The position numbers and the translations under genes are program-made. The notes under the pieces are model-generated. The model was not told the origin of the DNA and made no database searches. It was given only the letters and a program-made list of their open reading frames with translations. Below are positions 25,850 to 34,571 of a stretch of DNA of 64,000 bases, in pieces. The first letter of the stretch is position 1, and every line of letters begins with the position of its first letter. The DNA is taken from contig NZ_JAGEPF010000013.1 in NCBI RefSeq assembly GCF_017573465.1, positions 124,001-188,000 on the forward strand. The letters run 5' to 3'. This DNA comes from Actinomadura violacea (GTDB lineage: Bacteria; Actinomycetota; Actinomycetes; Streptosporangiales; Streptosporangiaceae).

Positions 25850-26650
25850 ATGAGCCCGGTGAGGACGACCCGTCCGCGCTACTTCACCTATGACGACCGG
25901 CCGGTCGTGTTCGTCGAGCCGCCGGGCGGCGGGCTGGTCTGCGTGGCGTGCACGCCGCGCAGGGGCGACTTCGTGCGGGAGATGCGCTACTTCAGCGAGA
26001 TCAACTTCAACCACGACGCCGACATCGAGGAGCTGGCCTTCGAGGACTTCGTGCCGGCGGTGGAGATGTTCCGGGCGCGCAACGGCCTCGGGGAGGGCGC
26101 GCTCAAGGCCCTGTACGAGACCATGGACGGCCTGGAGAAGACCGCGGAGCAGGAGCGGCGGCCGCTGGGCGCCGAGGAGCGGGCGCTGATCCGGTCGCTG
26201 AGCAAGCGGACGCATCCGCTGTTCGAGGAGCACCTGAGCGGCCGCGGGCTGGCGGGGACGCCGCCGCCGGTGCCCGCGGCGCTCCGCGTCGCGCGGGTCT
26301 TCGACGAGGTCGGCGCCGACGGCACGCCCCGCTATGACCGTCCGCCCGTCCCCGAGCACGAGCGCGAGCCGCTGCTGCGGTACCTGCGGGAGGCGCCGAT
26401 CGTGCTGGCGGCGCGCGGTTACGACACCGACCGGCTCGACCCGGCGCGTCCGGCGGAGGTGCCGCTGACGTTCCACACCAACGGCGTGTGGATCTGGCCG
26501 GGCGCCGTCCACTACTACCTGCGGGTGCACGGCGTGCCGCCGGAGCCCCGCCTGGTCCGGTACGCGTCCGCGGAGAACTTCCGGATCCCGGAGGTGGACG
26601 AGGAGACCCGCGCCGAGGCCGTCGCGACCATCAACCGGCCTGCGGAATGA
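25850..26650 (+). CDS. Hypothetical protein of toxin-immunity operon
   Basis: 266 residues, soluble by prediction. A central helical part (GEGALKALYETMDGLEK) precedes a C-terminal segment, LTFHTNGVWIWPGAVHYYL then HGVPPEPRLV. From memory this segment recurs in actinomycete proteins encoded near TNT-type toxins. No catalytic motif is visible. It is the first of four genes joined by ATGA overlaps (next start at 26647), which suggests one functional set. Immunity function is inferred from position. Confidence 0.6.
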   Translation: MSPVRTTRPRYFTYDDRPVVFVEPPGGGLVCVACTPRRGDFVREMRYFSEINFNHDADIEELAFEDFVPAVEMFRARNGLGEGALKALYETMDGLEKTAEQERRPLGAEERALIRSLSKRTHPLFEEHLSGRGLAGTPPPVPAALRVARVFDEVGADGTPRYDRPPVPEHEREPLLRYLREAPIVLAARGYDTDRLDPARPAEVPLTFHTNGVWIWPGAVHYYLRVHGVPPEPRLVRYASAENFRIPEVDEETRAEAVATINRPAE

Positions 26651-27537
26651 CCGTCCTCCCCCAGGACGAGCACGAGCTGACCTGCGCGCTCGCGCCGGAG
26701 AGCCCGATCCTCTTCTACCGTGCCCGCCGCCTGCTGGGCGACTGGACCCGCGACGCGGCCGCCCGGTTCCGGGTCGGGCGCGTGGAGGACGGCTGCTGGT
26801 CGGTGCTGCGCACCGGGGACGGCTGGCAGGCGGTCCGCGGTGCGGGCGGCGAGGCCGGCGTCCACGGGACGGCCCGGGCCGCCGTCGCCCGCGCGGTCGG
26901 CGGTCTGCTGGCCGAGGCGGGCACCGGCCTCAACCCGCAGGTCTTCCGGATGGCGGGGATCATCCGGCCCGCGCCGGACGACTACACCGACTGGGGCCCG
27001 TGGTTCCTGACCGAGGACGGCGAACGGCTCCGCGACGAGTCGGAGCGCGGGCCGCGGCCCGGGCCCGAGGTGCCCTGCGTCCCGCTGGAGCGCCTGCTCG
27101 ACCGCGGACACGGCTACTTCACGCTCCGCCGTGAGAGCGCCCCCGAGCGCGGCGGGTTCGTGACCGTCCACCAGGTGTTCGAGATGGCCGCCTGCCACCG
27201 GCTTCCCGACGGTCCCGGCGTCCCGGCCGAGACCCTTCCGGAGGGGACCGTCCTCGACGGCTACGGCCCCGATGACCAGGTGTTCCTCTACGACCCCGAT
27301 ACGCCGTTCCACAAGCGCGGCCTCCAAGGCAGGGCCGATTCGTACGAGCACCGCTTCTACGAGGTCCGGCGGCCGCTGCTCCTCCACCCCGCCTTCCCCC
27401 TTGAGCACACGGTCCTCCCGCTCGGTCGGCCGACGGACGACGGGCGCGGCTACTACCTCGTCGACTCCGTGGCAGCCCTCCTCCGGGACGGCTGCCTGGC
27501 CGAGACCGCCGCCCTTCACGAGGAGGCCACGTCATGA
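26647..27537 (+). CDS. Degenerate TNT-like (NADase-type toxin) domain protein
   Basis: 296 residues. The N-terminal half (VGRVEDGCWSVLRTGDGWQAV) is shared with the next gene. The C-terminal 100 residues follow the TNT pattern: LPEGTVLDGYG, FLYDPDTPFHKRGL, RFYEVRRPL, then GRGYYLVDSVAALLRDG. In active TNT toxins the segment before the last helix carries a catalytic Gln (GGTQY). Here the matching place reads GRGYY, so the Gln seems lost. With no ESX-type N-terminus, it is more likely an immunity, decoy or retired domain than a toxin. ATGA overlaps link it to both neighbours. Confidence 0.6.
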   Translation: MTVLPQDEHELTCALAPESPILFYRARRLLGDWTRDAAARFRVGRVEDGCWSVLRTGDGWQAVRGAGGEAGVHGTARAAVARAVGGLLAEAGTGLNPQVFRMAGIIRPAPDDYTDWGPWFLTEDGERLRDESERGPRPGPEVPCVPLERLLDRGHGYFTLRRESAPERGGFVTVHQVFEMAACHRLPDGPGVPAETLPEGTVLDGYGPDDQVFLYDPDTPFHKRGLQGRADSYEHRFYEVRRPLLLHPAFPLEHTVLPLGRPTDDGRGYYLVDSVAALLRDGCLAETAALHEEATS

Positions 27538-28958
27538 GCGTGCAAGGCCCCGAGGGCGAAGAGGAGCACCTGCAGGGACTCGTCGACGAGATCGTCCGGC
27601 TGCTCCCCGAGGACTGGCGGGACGTCCGGCTCTTCTACCGCGCCGTCGGCGATGACGAGGTGATCCGGCTCGTCGGACACCAAAGCGACTCCCGCGGCGA
27701 CGGCATCTCGCGGGCGGCACGGATGATCCCGCAGACCGCGATCCCCAACCTGCTGCGCCGCCACCGGGAGATCACCTACCACCCCGACTTCGGCACCTGG
27801 CTGTCCCTCAAGTACTCGCTCTGGAACCGTCCGGACGGCACGGACTGGGGCGTCGAGGGCGAACCGTCCAGCGAGTTCGCCGCGGCGGACGAGATCGCTC
27901 CGGCGGACGCCGCCGCCGAACTCGCCCGGTTCCCCCGCCCCGACGAGCGCGTCCCCGCATGGCTCGGCCGCCTCAACGCCCTGCACGCGATCGGCGCGGC
28001 GTTCGACCCGCGAACCCTCCGGACGGCGCCGCAGGACGAGAACGACCTGGTCGCGGAGCTGCCGCCCGGCCTCGAATCGCTGTTCGCCCGGGCCCGCGAG
28101 AAACTCGCCCGCTACGTGCCCGGCGAGGACCGCCTCCGCATCGGGACCGTCGAGGACGGCTGCTGGACGATCGCCCGCACCGGCGGCGCCTGGCTCGCCA
28201 TCGGCCCCGGCGCGGCCGTCCGCCCCTTCGACGACCCCCGCGCCGCCACCCTCCACGCGATGGCCGGCGTGATGGCCGGCGCCGAGATGGAGATCAACAG
28301 CCAGGTCCTGTACGACGCCGGCATCGTGGCGAGGGAGCGCCGCCCCCGCCGGAACATCGACGCGTGGGTGTCCTCCCGGAAGGACGACTCGCCGGCCGCC
28401 CGCACCCTCGCCTCCCCCCGCCCCAGGGCCGCCGGCCCGTACATCGCCCTCGACGGGATGTCCAACCGGCCCGGCGGATACTTCGTCTGCTTCCCCGGCC
28501 CGGCCCCCGAGCGCGGCTCGTTCGTCTCCGTCCACGAGGTCTACGCCAGGCTCGCCGAGCCCGGCCTGCCCGAACGGACACCCGAACCCGAACCTGAACC
28601 TGAACCCGCGCCGGAGCCGGCGGGCGAGATCCTCCCGGCCGGCAAGGAGGTCGACACCTACCACGACCCCGCCGACCAGTTCGTCTTCGAGATCGGCACG
28701 CCCTGGCTGCGCCGCGGGCACAACAACCGGGGCGGCCTCACCTACCGCGTGTACCGCGTCCAGCAGCCGCTGCGCGCCTACCCCGGCCTGTTCGCGGTCG
28801 GCCCCATCGGCTCCGACACGCCCCCGGCCGAGACCGGGATGGGCTATAACCTGGTCCACTCGATCGCCGACCTCGTCGCGTCCGGCCACCTCGTCGAGAT
28901 CACCGGGCCCGGCGGCGGCCCGGGCCCCACCGTCCACCGGCCAGAGGAGCAGCCATGA
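27534..28958 (+). CDS. Fusion of YezG-like immunity module and degenerate TNT-like domain
   Basis: 474 residues. Residues about 5-145 resemble the YezG/DUF600 immunity fold: FGTWLSLKYSL and then AELARFPRPDERVPAWL. A middle part (IGTVEDGCWTIARTGGAWLAI) matches the preceding protein. The C-terminal 110 residues are TNT-like (ILPAGKEVDTYHDP, FEIGTPWLRRG, YRVYRVQQPL, GMGYNLVHSIADLVASGHL), again without the catalytic Gln (GMGYN). An acidic EPEPEP linker separates the parts. Immunity and toxin-like folds in one chain suggest a composite antitoxin, which is inference. Confidence 0.6.
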   Translation: MSVQGPEGEEEHLQGLVDEIVRLLPEDWRDVRLFYRAVGDDEVIRLVGHQSDSRGDGISRAARMIPQTAIPNLLRRHREITYHPDFGTWLSLKYSLWNRPDGTDWGVEGEPSSEFAAADEIAPADAAAELARFPRPDERVPAWLGRLNALHAIGAAFDPRTLRTAPQDENDLVAELPPGLESLFARAREKLARYVPGEDRLRIGTVEDGCWTIARTGGAWLAIGPGAAVRPFDDPRAATLHAMAGVMAGAEMEINSQVLYDAGIVARERRPRRNIDAWVSSRKDDSPAARTLASPRPRAAGPYIALDGMSNRPGGYFVCFPGPAPERGSFVSVHEVYARLAEPGLPERTPEPEPEPEPAPEPAGEILPAGKEVDTYHDPADQFVFEIGTPWLRRGHNNRGGLTYRVYRVQQPLRAYPGLFAVGPIGSDTPPAETGMGYNLVHSIADLVASGHLVEITGPGGGPGPTVHRPEEQP

Positions 28959-29857
28959 CCCAGCCGACCGGTCCGGCCCCCGGCCGCGGCCCCCTCCCCT
29001 ACGACCAGGCCCGCTACCAGGAGCTGACCCGCGGCATCGCGGTGCTGCTGGCGCAGGGCGCACCGGACGGCTGGCGCCGCGTCGACCTGCGGATCATGAT
29101 GACCGTCGCCGTGTCCGACGCCGCGCTGACCGTCGCGATGCAGGACGGGACCACGCAGCCCGTCGAGCTCGCCGGCGACGTCCTCCCGATGGCCGCCGAG
29201 CTCCGCTCGATCATGTACCGGCAGGACCGTGGCACCTGGTTCAGCATGCGCGTGATGCTCGACCCGCCCGGCTCGTACTACACCAGCTTCAACAACGACC
29301 ACGACCCGCACTGGGAGCCCGACATCCCGGACGACGCCTTCGTCCAGGACCTCGCCGCGTTCCCGCGCGCCGAGGAGAGCATCCCGGGCTGGCTGCGCGC
29401 GCGCACGGGCCGCCCGCCGCTGCCGCCCGCGCCCGTCCCGCCGCTCGGGCCCGTCGAGCAGAAGGACCTCCTCGAGGACATCACCTCACTCCTCGTCGAC
29501 GCGCTCCCGCCCGGCTGGCAGCAGGCCGACGTGTACCACAACGCCCTCGGCCCGCACGCCGAGACCGTCTCCCAGATCCTCGTGTGCAACACCCACATGC
29601 CCAGGCTGTGGACGCCGCCGCCCGCCGCGGGCGAGCCGTTCGACCGCCTCCGCCGCGGCATGTACGCCGACGGGCTCGGCACCTGGTTCACCGCCCGCTT
29701 CCTGCTGAACTTCCCGTTCTCCTACCAGGTCGAATACACCCGCGACACCGAGCCGCGCTGGAAGACGCCTCCGGAGCCGTCCGCCTACGCCGAAGACCTC
29801 CGGATGTTCCCACGCGCCTCTGACAACACACCGGCCTGGCTCCGGCCCCGCGCCTGA
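28955..29857 (+). CDS. Tandem YezG-like (DUF600) immunity protein
   Basis: 300 residues built from two copies of the same module. The first (about 10-150) has RGTWFSMRVML then AFPRAEESIPGWL. The second (about 165-300) has LGTWFTARFLL then MFPRASDNTPAWL. This GTWF...FPR...PxWL layout is that of YezG-type immunity proteins, which neutralise nuclease toxins in other polymorphic toxin systems. It is the last gene of the ATGA-overlap operon. The likely target is the nuclease domain of the 14611-24774 toxin, by inference. Confidence 0.7.
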   Translation: MTQPTGPAPGRGPLPYDQARYQELTRGIAVLLAQGAPDGWRRVDLRIMMTVAVSDAALTVAMQDGTTQPVELAGDVLPMAAELRSIMYRQDRGTWFSMRVMLDPPGSYYTSFNNDHDPHWEPDIPDDAFVQDLAAFPRAEESIPGWLRARTGRPPLPPAPVPPLGPVEQKDLLEDITSLLVDALPPGWQQADVYHNALGPHAETVSQILVCNTHMPRLWTPPPAAGEPFDRLRRGMYADGLGTWFTARFLLNFPFSYQVEYTRDTEPRWKTPPEPSAYAEDLRMFPRASDNTPAWLRPRA

Positions 29858-29879
29858 TCCCGCGTGCCCGCGGGCGGCG

Positions 29880-30581
29880 TCAGCGCTTGAGGGCGTCGAA
29901 GATCCGCGGGAGCAGCATCACGTTCTGGTTCTGCTGCGGGACACGCAGGATCGGCTTGCCCGCGCCCCTCGCGTGGACGAAGTACCAGCCCTGGTCGAAC
30001 GTGACGCCCTCGATGCCGTCCCAGCCGCGCGACACGTTCCCGCCGACGAACCCGTTCCGGTTGATCCGCACCTTGCCGACGTCCACCGTCTGCCCGGCCT
30101 CGACCGCCGCGAGGAACTGCCGCAGCAGCCGCGGCTCCACATGCGTCCTGGCCAGGTCGACGAGGAACTGCCAGTCCGACGGCGGCTTGTTCGCGCGCAG
30201 GCCCGTCTCCTCGAACGCGATGCCGGGCGCCTCGTTGACGGGGAAGAACCCGATCTCGAAGTGGTAGTCGGTCGAGGTGTGGACGCTGCCGATGTTCAAC
30301 GGCCCGCGCATCCGGCTCTGCACGGCCGTGTAGCCGACGAACTCCGCCTTCGCCAGCTCGATCGTCGTCCCGTCCCAGGTGATCGCGTGCGCGTCGGCGT
30401 GCAACTCGACCCCGGACCGCGTCTTGTGCAGCACCGGCCCGGCCGCATGCTGGGCCTGCTGGGGCTGGGGTTGGGCCTGCTGGGCGGGCGTCGCGTTGAC
30501 GTGCTCGGTCCACCTCGTCCCGTCCCACCAGCGGTGCCCGCCCCCGCCGTACGGGTCCGCGTACCACCCGGCCTGCGTCAC
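29880..30581 (-). CDS. DUF2510-containing protein
   Basis: 233 residues starting VTQAGWYADPYGGGGHRWWDGTRWTEHV, the Trp-rich DUF2510 motif. A Gln-rich spacer follows, then a domain with ELHADAHAITWDGTTIELAK and GWYFVHARGAGKPI. No transmembrane helix is seen. The GTG start at 30581 is preceded by GGGAGGTG at good spacing and begins exactly at the motif; the longer frame to 30722 is not supported. The function is unknown, but DUF2510 often accompanies membrane or ESX-linked proteins. Confidence 0.75.
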   Translation of the reverse strand: MTQAGWYADPYGGGGHRWWDGTRWTEHVNATPAQQAQPQPQQAQHAAGPVLHKTRSGVELHADAHAITWDGTTIELAKAEFVGYTAVQSRMRGPLNIGSVHTSTDYHFEIGFFPVNEAPGIAFEETGLRANKPPSDWQFLVDLARTHVEPRLLRQFLAAVEAGQTVDVGKVRINRNGFVGGNVSRGWDGIEGVTFDQGWYFVHARGAGKPILRVPQQNQNVMLLPRIFDALKR

Positions 30582-30751
30582 TGTCCGCACCTCCCGGCGA
30601 CCTCGGCGATCCGCTCCGAAGATATCCGCCCGCCGCGGCAGGAACGGCCCGCCCGCCGTCGTCCCGGCACCGGAGGGTTTGTGGTAGGACCGGCCGTGCG
30701 GGGTGAGTTCCCAGCGGGCCACCTGCCCCCGCGGCCCACGGAGGAGGACCC

Positions 30752-31291
30752 GTGCTCCGCCTGAACACCGGGCCGTCGGCCGCGGCCTGGACCGCCTGGC
30801 TCGGCTGCATGGGCCCGGTCATGCTCGCGCTGAACGTCGCGCTCGGCGCGCTGTGCGCCGTGTTCATCACCGACCCGGACCTTCAGGTCGTCGGCGCGCT
30901 CGGGCTCGTCCCGCTGGTCCTGCTCGACGGCCTGATCGTCATCCTGTCCGTCCAGTACTACCGGGGCGCGTTCTGGCTGGACGGCCGGACCCTCGTCCGC
31001 CGCGGGTTCCCCGGCCGCAAGAGGTACGACCTGACGTCCGCCGAGGTCACCGTGGAGAGCGCCCAGCCGCTGTGGACGCCGTGGCGGGGCGGCGTGCTGC
31101 CGCGGCTGACCGTCCGGACGTCCGGCGGCGGAACCGTCCGGATGTGGCTGCGCGACCCGGTCCGCAGGGGCGCCCTGCTCCCGCCCGACCAGCTCGGGGC
31201 CCTCGCCCAGGCCATCGACCCCTGGTTCCGGCACCCGGTGGCGGGCCGGCTCCGGCAACTGGCCGCCGACCCGCTCCACGGCACCCTCTGA
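30752..31291 (+). CDS. Two-helix membrane protein with PH-like domain
   Basis: 179 residues. Two hydrophobic segments (about 20-40 and 46-70) are followed by a compact domain (AFWLDGRTLVRRGFPGRKRYDL) resembling bacterial PH-like modules. GGAGGAGGA precedes the GTG start. It is convergent with 31302-31814 and 10 bases from it. The function is unknown. Confidence 0.65.
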   Translation: MLRLNTGPSAAAWTAWLGCMGPVMLALNVALGALCAVFITDPDLQVVGALGLVPLVLLDGLIVILSVQYYRGAFWLDGRTLVRRGFPGRKRYDLTSAEVTVESAQPLWTPWRGGVLPRLTVRTSGGGTVRMWLRDPVRRGALLPPDQLGALAQAIDPWFRHPVAGRLRQLAADPLHGTL

Positions 31292-31301
31292 CCGCCCGCC
31301 C

Positions 31302-31814
31302 CTAACGCGGGTAATAGGACCCGTACGGCCCGCCACGGCCGGCCTCCGCGGCGACCTCCCGCGCGAACTCGGTGAGGCCGCGGGACGCCGACCACAGCAT
31401 CGCGCCCGGCTGCAACTGCATCAGCATCCCGAGCACCATCCCGATCCCGGCCATCGCCCGGCCCGTCCCGCCGTGCGTCACCAGGGACGCCAGCCCGACC
31501 ACCGCGGTGAGCGCCAGGGCGACGAGCCAGAACACCCGCAGCGCCCGCAGCCGCGCACTGATCTCGCCGGGGCCCCACGTCCCGCGCCCCTCGGCCCGGA
31601 CGGCGCGCCGCAGCGACGAGATCCGCGTCCCGACGCCGAACGACAGCAGCGCGCCGAGGAGCAGCCCGGCCGCCAGCGGGAGGAGGAGGGCGCCGAGGTC
31701 CCCGCCGTCCCCCACCCCGACGGCCCCGATGATCAGCCCCAGGGCCAGGTACAGCGCGCCGACGAACCAGCCGCCGAAGATCATCCTGCCGAGCCTGGCC
31801 ACGGTCGCCGACAT
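31302..31814 (-). CDS. Four-helix membrane protein, unknown function
   Basis: 170 residues with four hydrophobic segments (about 15-33, 40-60, 92-115, 120-138) and a Gly/Tyr-rich tail. It lies downstream of the 31867-33932 ESX-substrate-like genes and may be cotranscribed with them (gap of 52 bases). No family was recognised. Confidence 0.6.
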   Translation of the reverse strand: MSATVARLGRMIFGGWFVGALYLALGLIIGAVGVGDGGDLGALLLPLAAGLLLGALLSFGVGTRISSLRRAVRAEGRGTWGPGEISARLRALRVFWLVALALTAVVGLASLVTHGGTGRAMAGIGMVLGMLMQLQPGAMLWSASRGLTEFAREVAAEAGRGGPYGSYYPR

Positions 31815-31866
31815 CGGAATCCCCGTCTCCTCTCAGGTCACCGGACGCTCTCGCCGCGCCGGACGG

Positions 31867-32556
31867 TCAGCTGGTCGTCGCGGGCGGCCACGCGTTGCCG
31901 GGGAACGAGCGGCCGGGCCCGAGGTTCGCCGACAGCTCCTGTTTCGCGGAATGCGTCTCCAGTAACAGCGTCGCGACCGCCCCGACGATCGCGGCGATCG
32001 CCACGACGAGCCCCGCGATCGCCCCCACGATCGTCTCCACCGTGACCAGCGCGGCGATGGCCGACACCACCGCGATCGACATGCCGATGTAGAAGCCGTA
32101 GCCCGCGTTCCGGATGTCCGTGCACGCACCGGAGATGGCGTTCGCCTTCGCCATGATCGCGTCCATCGCGACCGGCTGCTCCTTCACGCCCTCCTGGTAC
32201 GCGCCGCCCGCCAAGCCGCCCCACACCCGCTTGCCGTTGTCGTTCACTTCCTTCTGCATCGTCGAAGCGGCCTCGACCGCGTCGCTCCCGATCGCCAGCC
32301 AGCGGTCCTCGTACCGGTCGAAGATGAAGGGGACCTGCGCGTTCTTCAACATCTCGACGACCAGCTCGCGGAACTTCTGAGCGAGCCCGATGCACTTGTT
32401 CCAAGCCCATTTCAGGCCGGCGCCCAGCGGCCAGATCAGCTTGGAGAGCTGCTTGTTGACGACCTGGCGCACATGCTCCATCGCCGGGCCGAGCTGCTCC
32501 ATCTGCTGCTCGGTCTTGACGATCGCCTGCTCGAACGTGGCCGCACTGATGCCCAT
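31867..32556 (-). CDS. WXG100-like protein with C-terminal membrane hairpin
   Basis: 229 residues. The first 145 are helical with RVWGGLAGG (a WxG-type turn near residue 110). Two adjacent hydrophobic segments follow (about 152-172 and 176-200), then a short hydrophilic tail. This resembles the N-terminal part of ESX-exported LXG/PPE-like effectors, but it has no toxin domain. It follows the small 32566-32892 gene after 9 bases, so the pair is likely cotranscribed and may interact. Confidence 0.6.
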   Translation of the reverse strand: MGISAATFEQAIVKTEQQMEQLGPAMEHVRQVVNKQLSKLIWPLGAGLKWAWNKCIGLAQKFRELVVEMLKNAQVPFIFDRYEDRWLAIGSDAVEAASTMQKEVNDNGKRVWGGLAGGAYQEGVKEQPVAMDAIMAKANAISGACTDIRNAGYGFYIGMSIAVVSAIAALVTVETIVGAIAGLVVAIAAIVGAVATLLLETHSAKQELSANLGPGRSFPGNAWPPATTS

Positions 32557-32565
32557 CGCCGTCTC

Positions 32566-32892
32566 CTAGTTCCCGCCGCTGCCCCGGCCGCCGACGTTCT
32601 TGATCGCGGCCTTGATCTCCTCCTCCGTCGCCCCGTACTTGCGGGCGGCGCCCGCCAGCGCACTGGTGATCTGCTCCATCACCTTGGTGCCCTGCGAGGT
32701 GAAGCGGACGATCTCCTGCTGGTTCTGCCGGTACAGGTCCACGCAGTCGCCGAACGCGCGGCCCCCGTCGGCCTCGATCGTCATGCTCGAGGCCTCCTTG
32801 TTGAACTTCGCCAGGAGCGTCGCCTGGTCGTCCCACATATGCGCCTCGGCCAGCAGGCCCTTCTTGTCGTACTCGGTCTCGGGGGGTGCCAT
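32566..32892 (-). CDS. Small helical ESX-substrate-like (EspC/WXG100 superfamily) protein
   Basis: 108 residues, helical, starting MAPPETEYDKKGLLAEAHMW. It lacks a clear WxG turn but has YGATE near the end, fitting YxxxD/E. Size and place suggest an EspC-type or WXG100-like partner of the adjacent 31867-32556 protein. Confidence 0.55.
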   Translation of the reverse strand: MAPPETEYDKKGLLAEAHMWDDQATLLAKFNKEASSMTIEADGGRAFGDCVDLYRQNQQEIVRFTSQGTKVMEQITSALAGAARKYGATEEEIKAAIKNVGGRGSGGN

Positions 32893-32906
32893 GCTCGATC
32901 CCTCGT

Positions 32907-33932
32907 CTAGCGGTTCCGCGGCGACCGGAAGGTCACCGCACTGGCATCAGCGATCAGTTCCGTCAACCCGGCGACGTCCACGCCCGGCACGCCCGACGGC
33001 GCCGCCTCCACGGCCCGCGCGAGGTCGGCCCGGGCCCGTTCCAGCACGCCGTTCAGCGCGTCCGCGATCTGCGCGCCCGACCGGCGCTCCGCCCACCTGG
33101 CGTCGATCTCGCAGGTCACCGCCCCGGACGCGGTCACCGTGAGGGCGACCGCACGGTTGCGGTCCGCGCCGGACCCGCGCGGCTCCGGCGGAGGCGTCCC
33201 GTCATGGGACGCCAGGAACGAGTCGAGGGCGTCCTGCGCGCCGAGCGCCCGGTCCGCGAGCAGCTCCAGCGGCGGGCGATGGACGGCCGTCTTGCGCTGG
33301 AGCCCGGGCGGCAACGAGTCGTCCAGGCCCGGCGAAACGGCGCCGGCCTGCGCCTCCAGCCGGTCGATCCGCTCCATCTCCTCCAGCAGCCCCCGCTCCT
33401 GCATGGCCTCGCCCCAGGCCGCCATCCGCTGCTGCAACGCGATCTCGCACGCCTCCGCGACCGCGTGCCCCAGGGACCGCACATCGACCTTGCGGTTCCA
33501 GTCGTTCGCCACCCGGAACCGCTCCGGGACACCGTCCGCCCCGAGGACGACGCGCACCGCACCGCTCTGGTCCGTCGCCTCGCTGCTCGCGGGCGTTGCC
33601 GAGTTGATGCCTTCGAGCGTCTTCTGCAGCTCGGACGCGTACTGCAGAAGCGCGTCCATCTCCCACAGTTCCTTTTCGAGCCCGTCCCCACGCCTCGTCA
33701 CCGGCGCCGCCTGCGGCGGCGCGGGCCGAGACAGCGGAGCCGGGCGCGCGGACGCCTCATCCTCCTGCTCGGTCTCACCGGCGGCCGGCGGCTCGGAAAC
33801 CTGCTCCCCCTCGGCCTCCTGCCGCGACCGGCTGAGCGACTCGAGACGCTCCCTGGCCTCCTCCTCGCTCTGCGGAGCATTCGGAACCCGGGTGTTCAGC
33901 AGCCGGTCGAGGGGATTCGTTTCATCGCCCAC
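32907..33932 (-). CDS. Protein with two YbaB-like domains
   Basis: 341 residues. After an acidic, Pro-rich N-terminus, two stretches follow the YbaB pattern of beta-hairpin then helix: AVRVVLGADGVPERFRV with SLGHAVAEACEIALQQRM, and AVALTVTASGAVTCEID with GAQIADALNGVLERARADL. It thus looks like a tandem version of the 13895-14302 protein. It heads the 31867-32892 WXG100-like genes, the same order as at 13895. GTG at 33932 with GGAGGG upstream was chosen; the longer frame to 34070 has no support. Confidence 0.6.
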   Translation of the reverse strand: MGDETNPLDRLLNTRVPNAPQSEEEARERLESLSRSRQEAEGEQVSEPPAAGETEQEDEASARPAPLSRPAPPQAAPVTRRGDGLEKELWEMDALLQYASELQKTLEGINSATPASSEATDQSGAVRVVLGADGVPERFRVANDWNRKVDVRSLGHAVAEACEIALQQRMAAWGEAMQERGLLEEMERIDRLEAQAGAVSPGLDDSLPPGLQRKTAVHRPPLELLADRALGAQDALDSFLASHDGTPPPEPRGSGADRNRAVALTVTASGAVTCEIDARWAERRSGAQIADALNGVLERARADLARAVEAAPSGVPGVDVAGLTELIADASAVTFRSPRNR

Positions 33933-34571
33933 GTGCCCTCCATCGGTGCGCCAACGTGTTTCGAGCATCCAACTATGGAGGAATCGCTTGTCACGGGTCA
34001 ACGCACCGACTTGCCAAACACTCCGCGGAATCCCATGCATAACGCGGCGATACGCCAAACCAACAAGCATTCACCGCCACAAACTCCCACTTCATCCCCG
34101 ACAGCCCCGCCGAGCACGCCCGCCCGCATACCCGTGGCTCTACTCGAAGAGATTTCCCACCGTGGCCGCTATCGGCAACCCCAACGCCATCAAGCACCCC
34201 CACACGACAAGCGCCAGGGCCCCCATCCTGACAAGAGACCGACGCCCCTCATCGACCACCGCACCGCCACCAACAATGATCACCCCTGTCACCTTGCCCA
34301 GCCTTCTCCCCACACCCAACCGAGCATTCCCCGCGCCCCCCAAACACCCTCGTCCAGAAGCACAGACCCCCACTGCCTAGACGCAACTGACAGACCTCCG
34401 CCTGCGGCCCGCCATCACCGACGACTGAGACGCAGTGAACGACACACCTCACGCCCGAAGCGAGGGCGCAGGTGGAGCGCTCACCCGGCAGACGCCGGAC
34501 GCCGTAGCCGACCACGTCCTACCGGTCCGATCGCCAACACCTGACGTCCGAGACGGTGACCGCCCCACGCG
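33933..34571. other. Intergenic stretch of lower G+C
   Basis: 639 bases with noticeably more A/T than the neighbours. Apart from the small membrane-peptide frame at 34140-34292, I find no coding sequence, RNA or repeat. Confidence 0.5.
34140..34292 (-). CDS. Possible small membrane peptide
   Basis: 50 residues with two hydrophobic stretches (VTGVIIVGGGAVV and MGALALVVWGCLMALGLPIAA). A GAGAAGG box lies 9 bases upstream of the GTG at 34292. Third-position G+C is fairly high but not as high as in the neighbours. No homologue was recognised, and it may be chance. Confidence 0.25.
   Translation of the reverse strand: MTGVIIVGGGAVVDEGRRSLVRMGALALVVWGCLMALGLPIAATVGNLFE

Noticed and set aside
26647..28958. 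Two TNT-like proteins read as active NADase toxins
   Set aside because: The catalytic Gln position appears substituted in both, and neither has an ESX-type N-terminus, so I call them degenerate.
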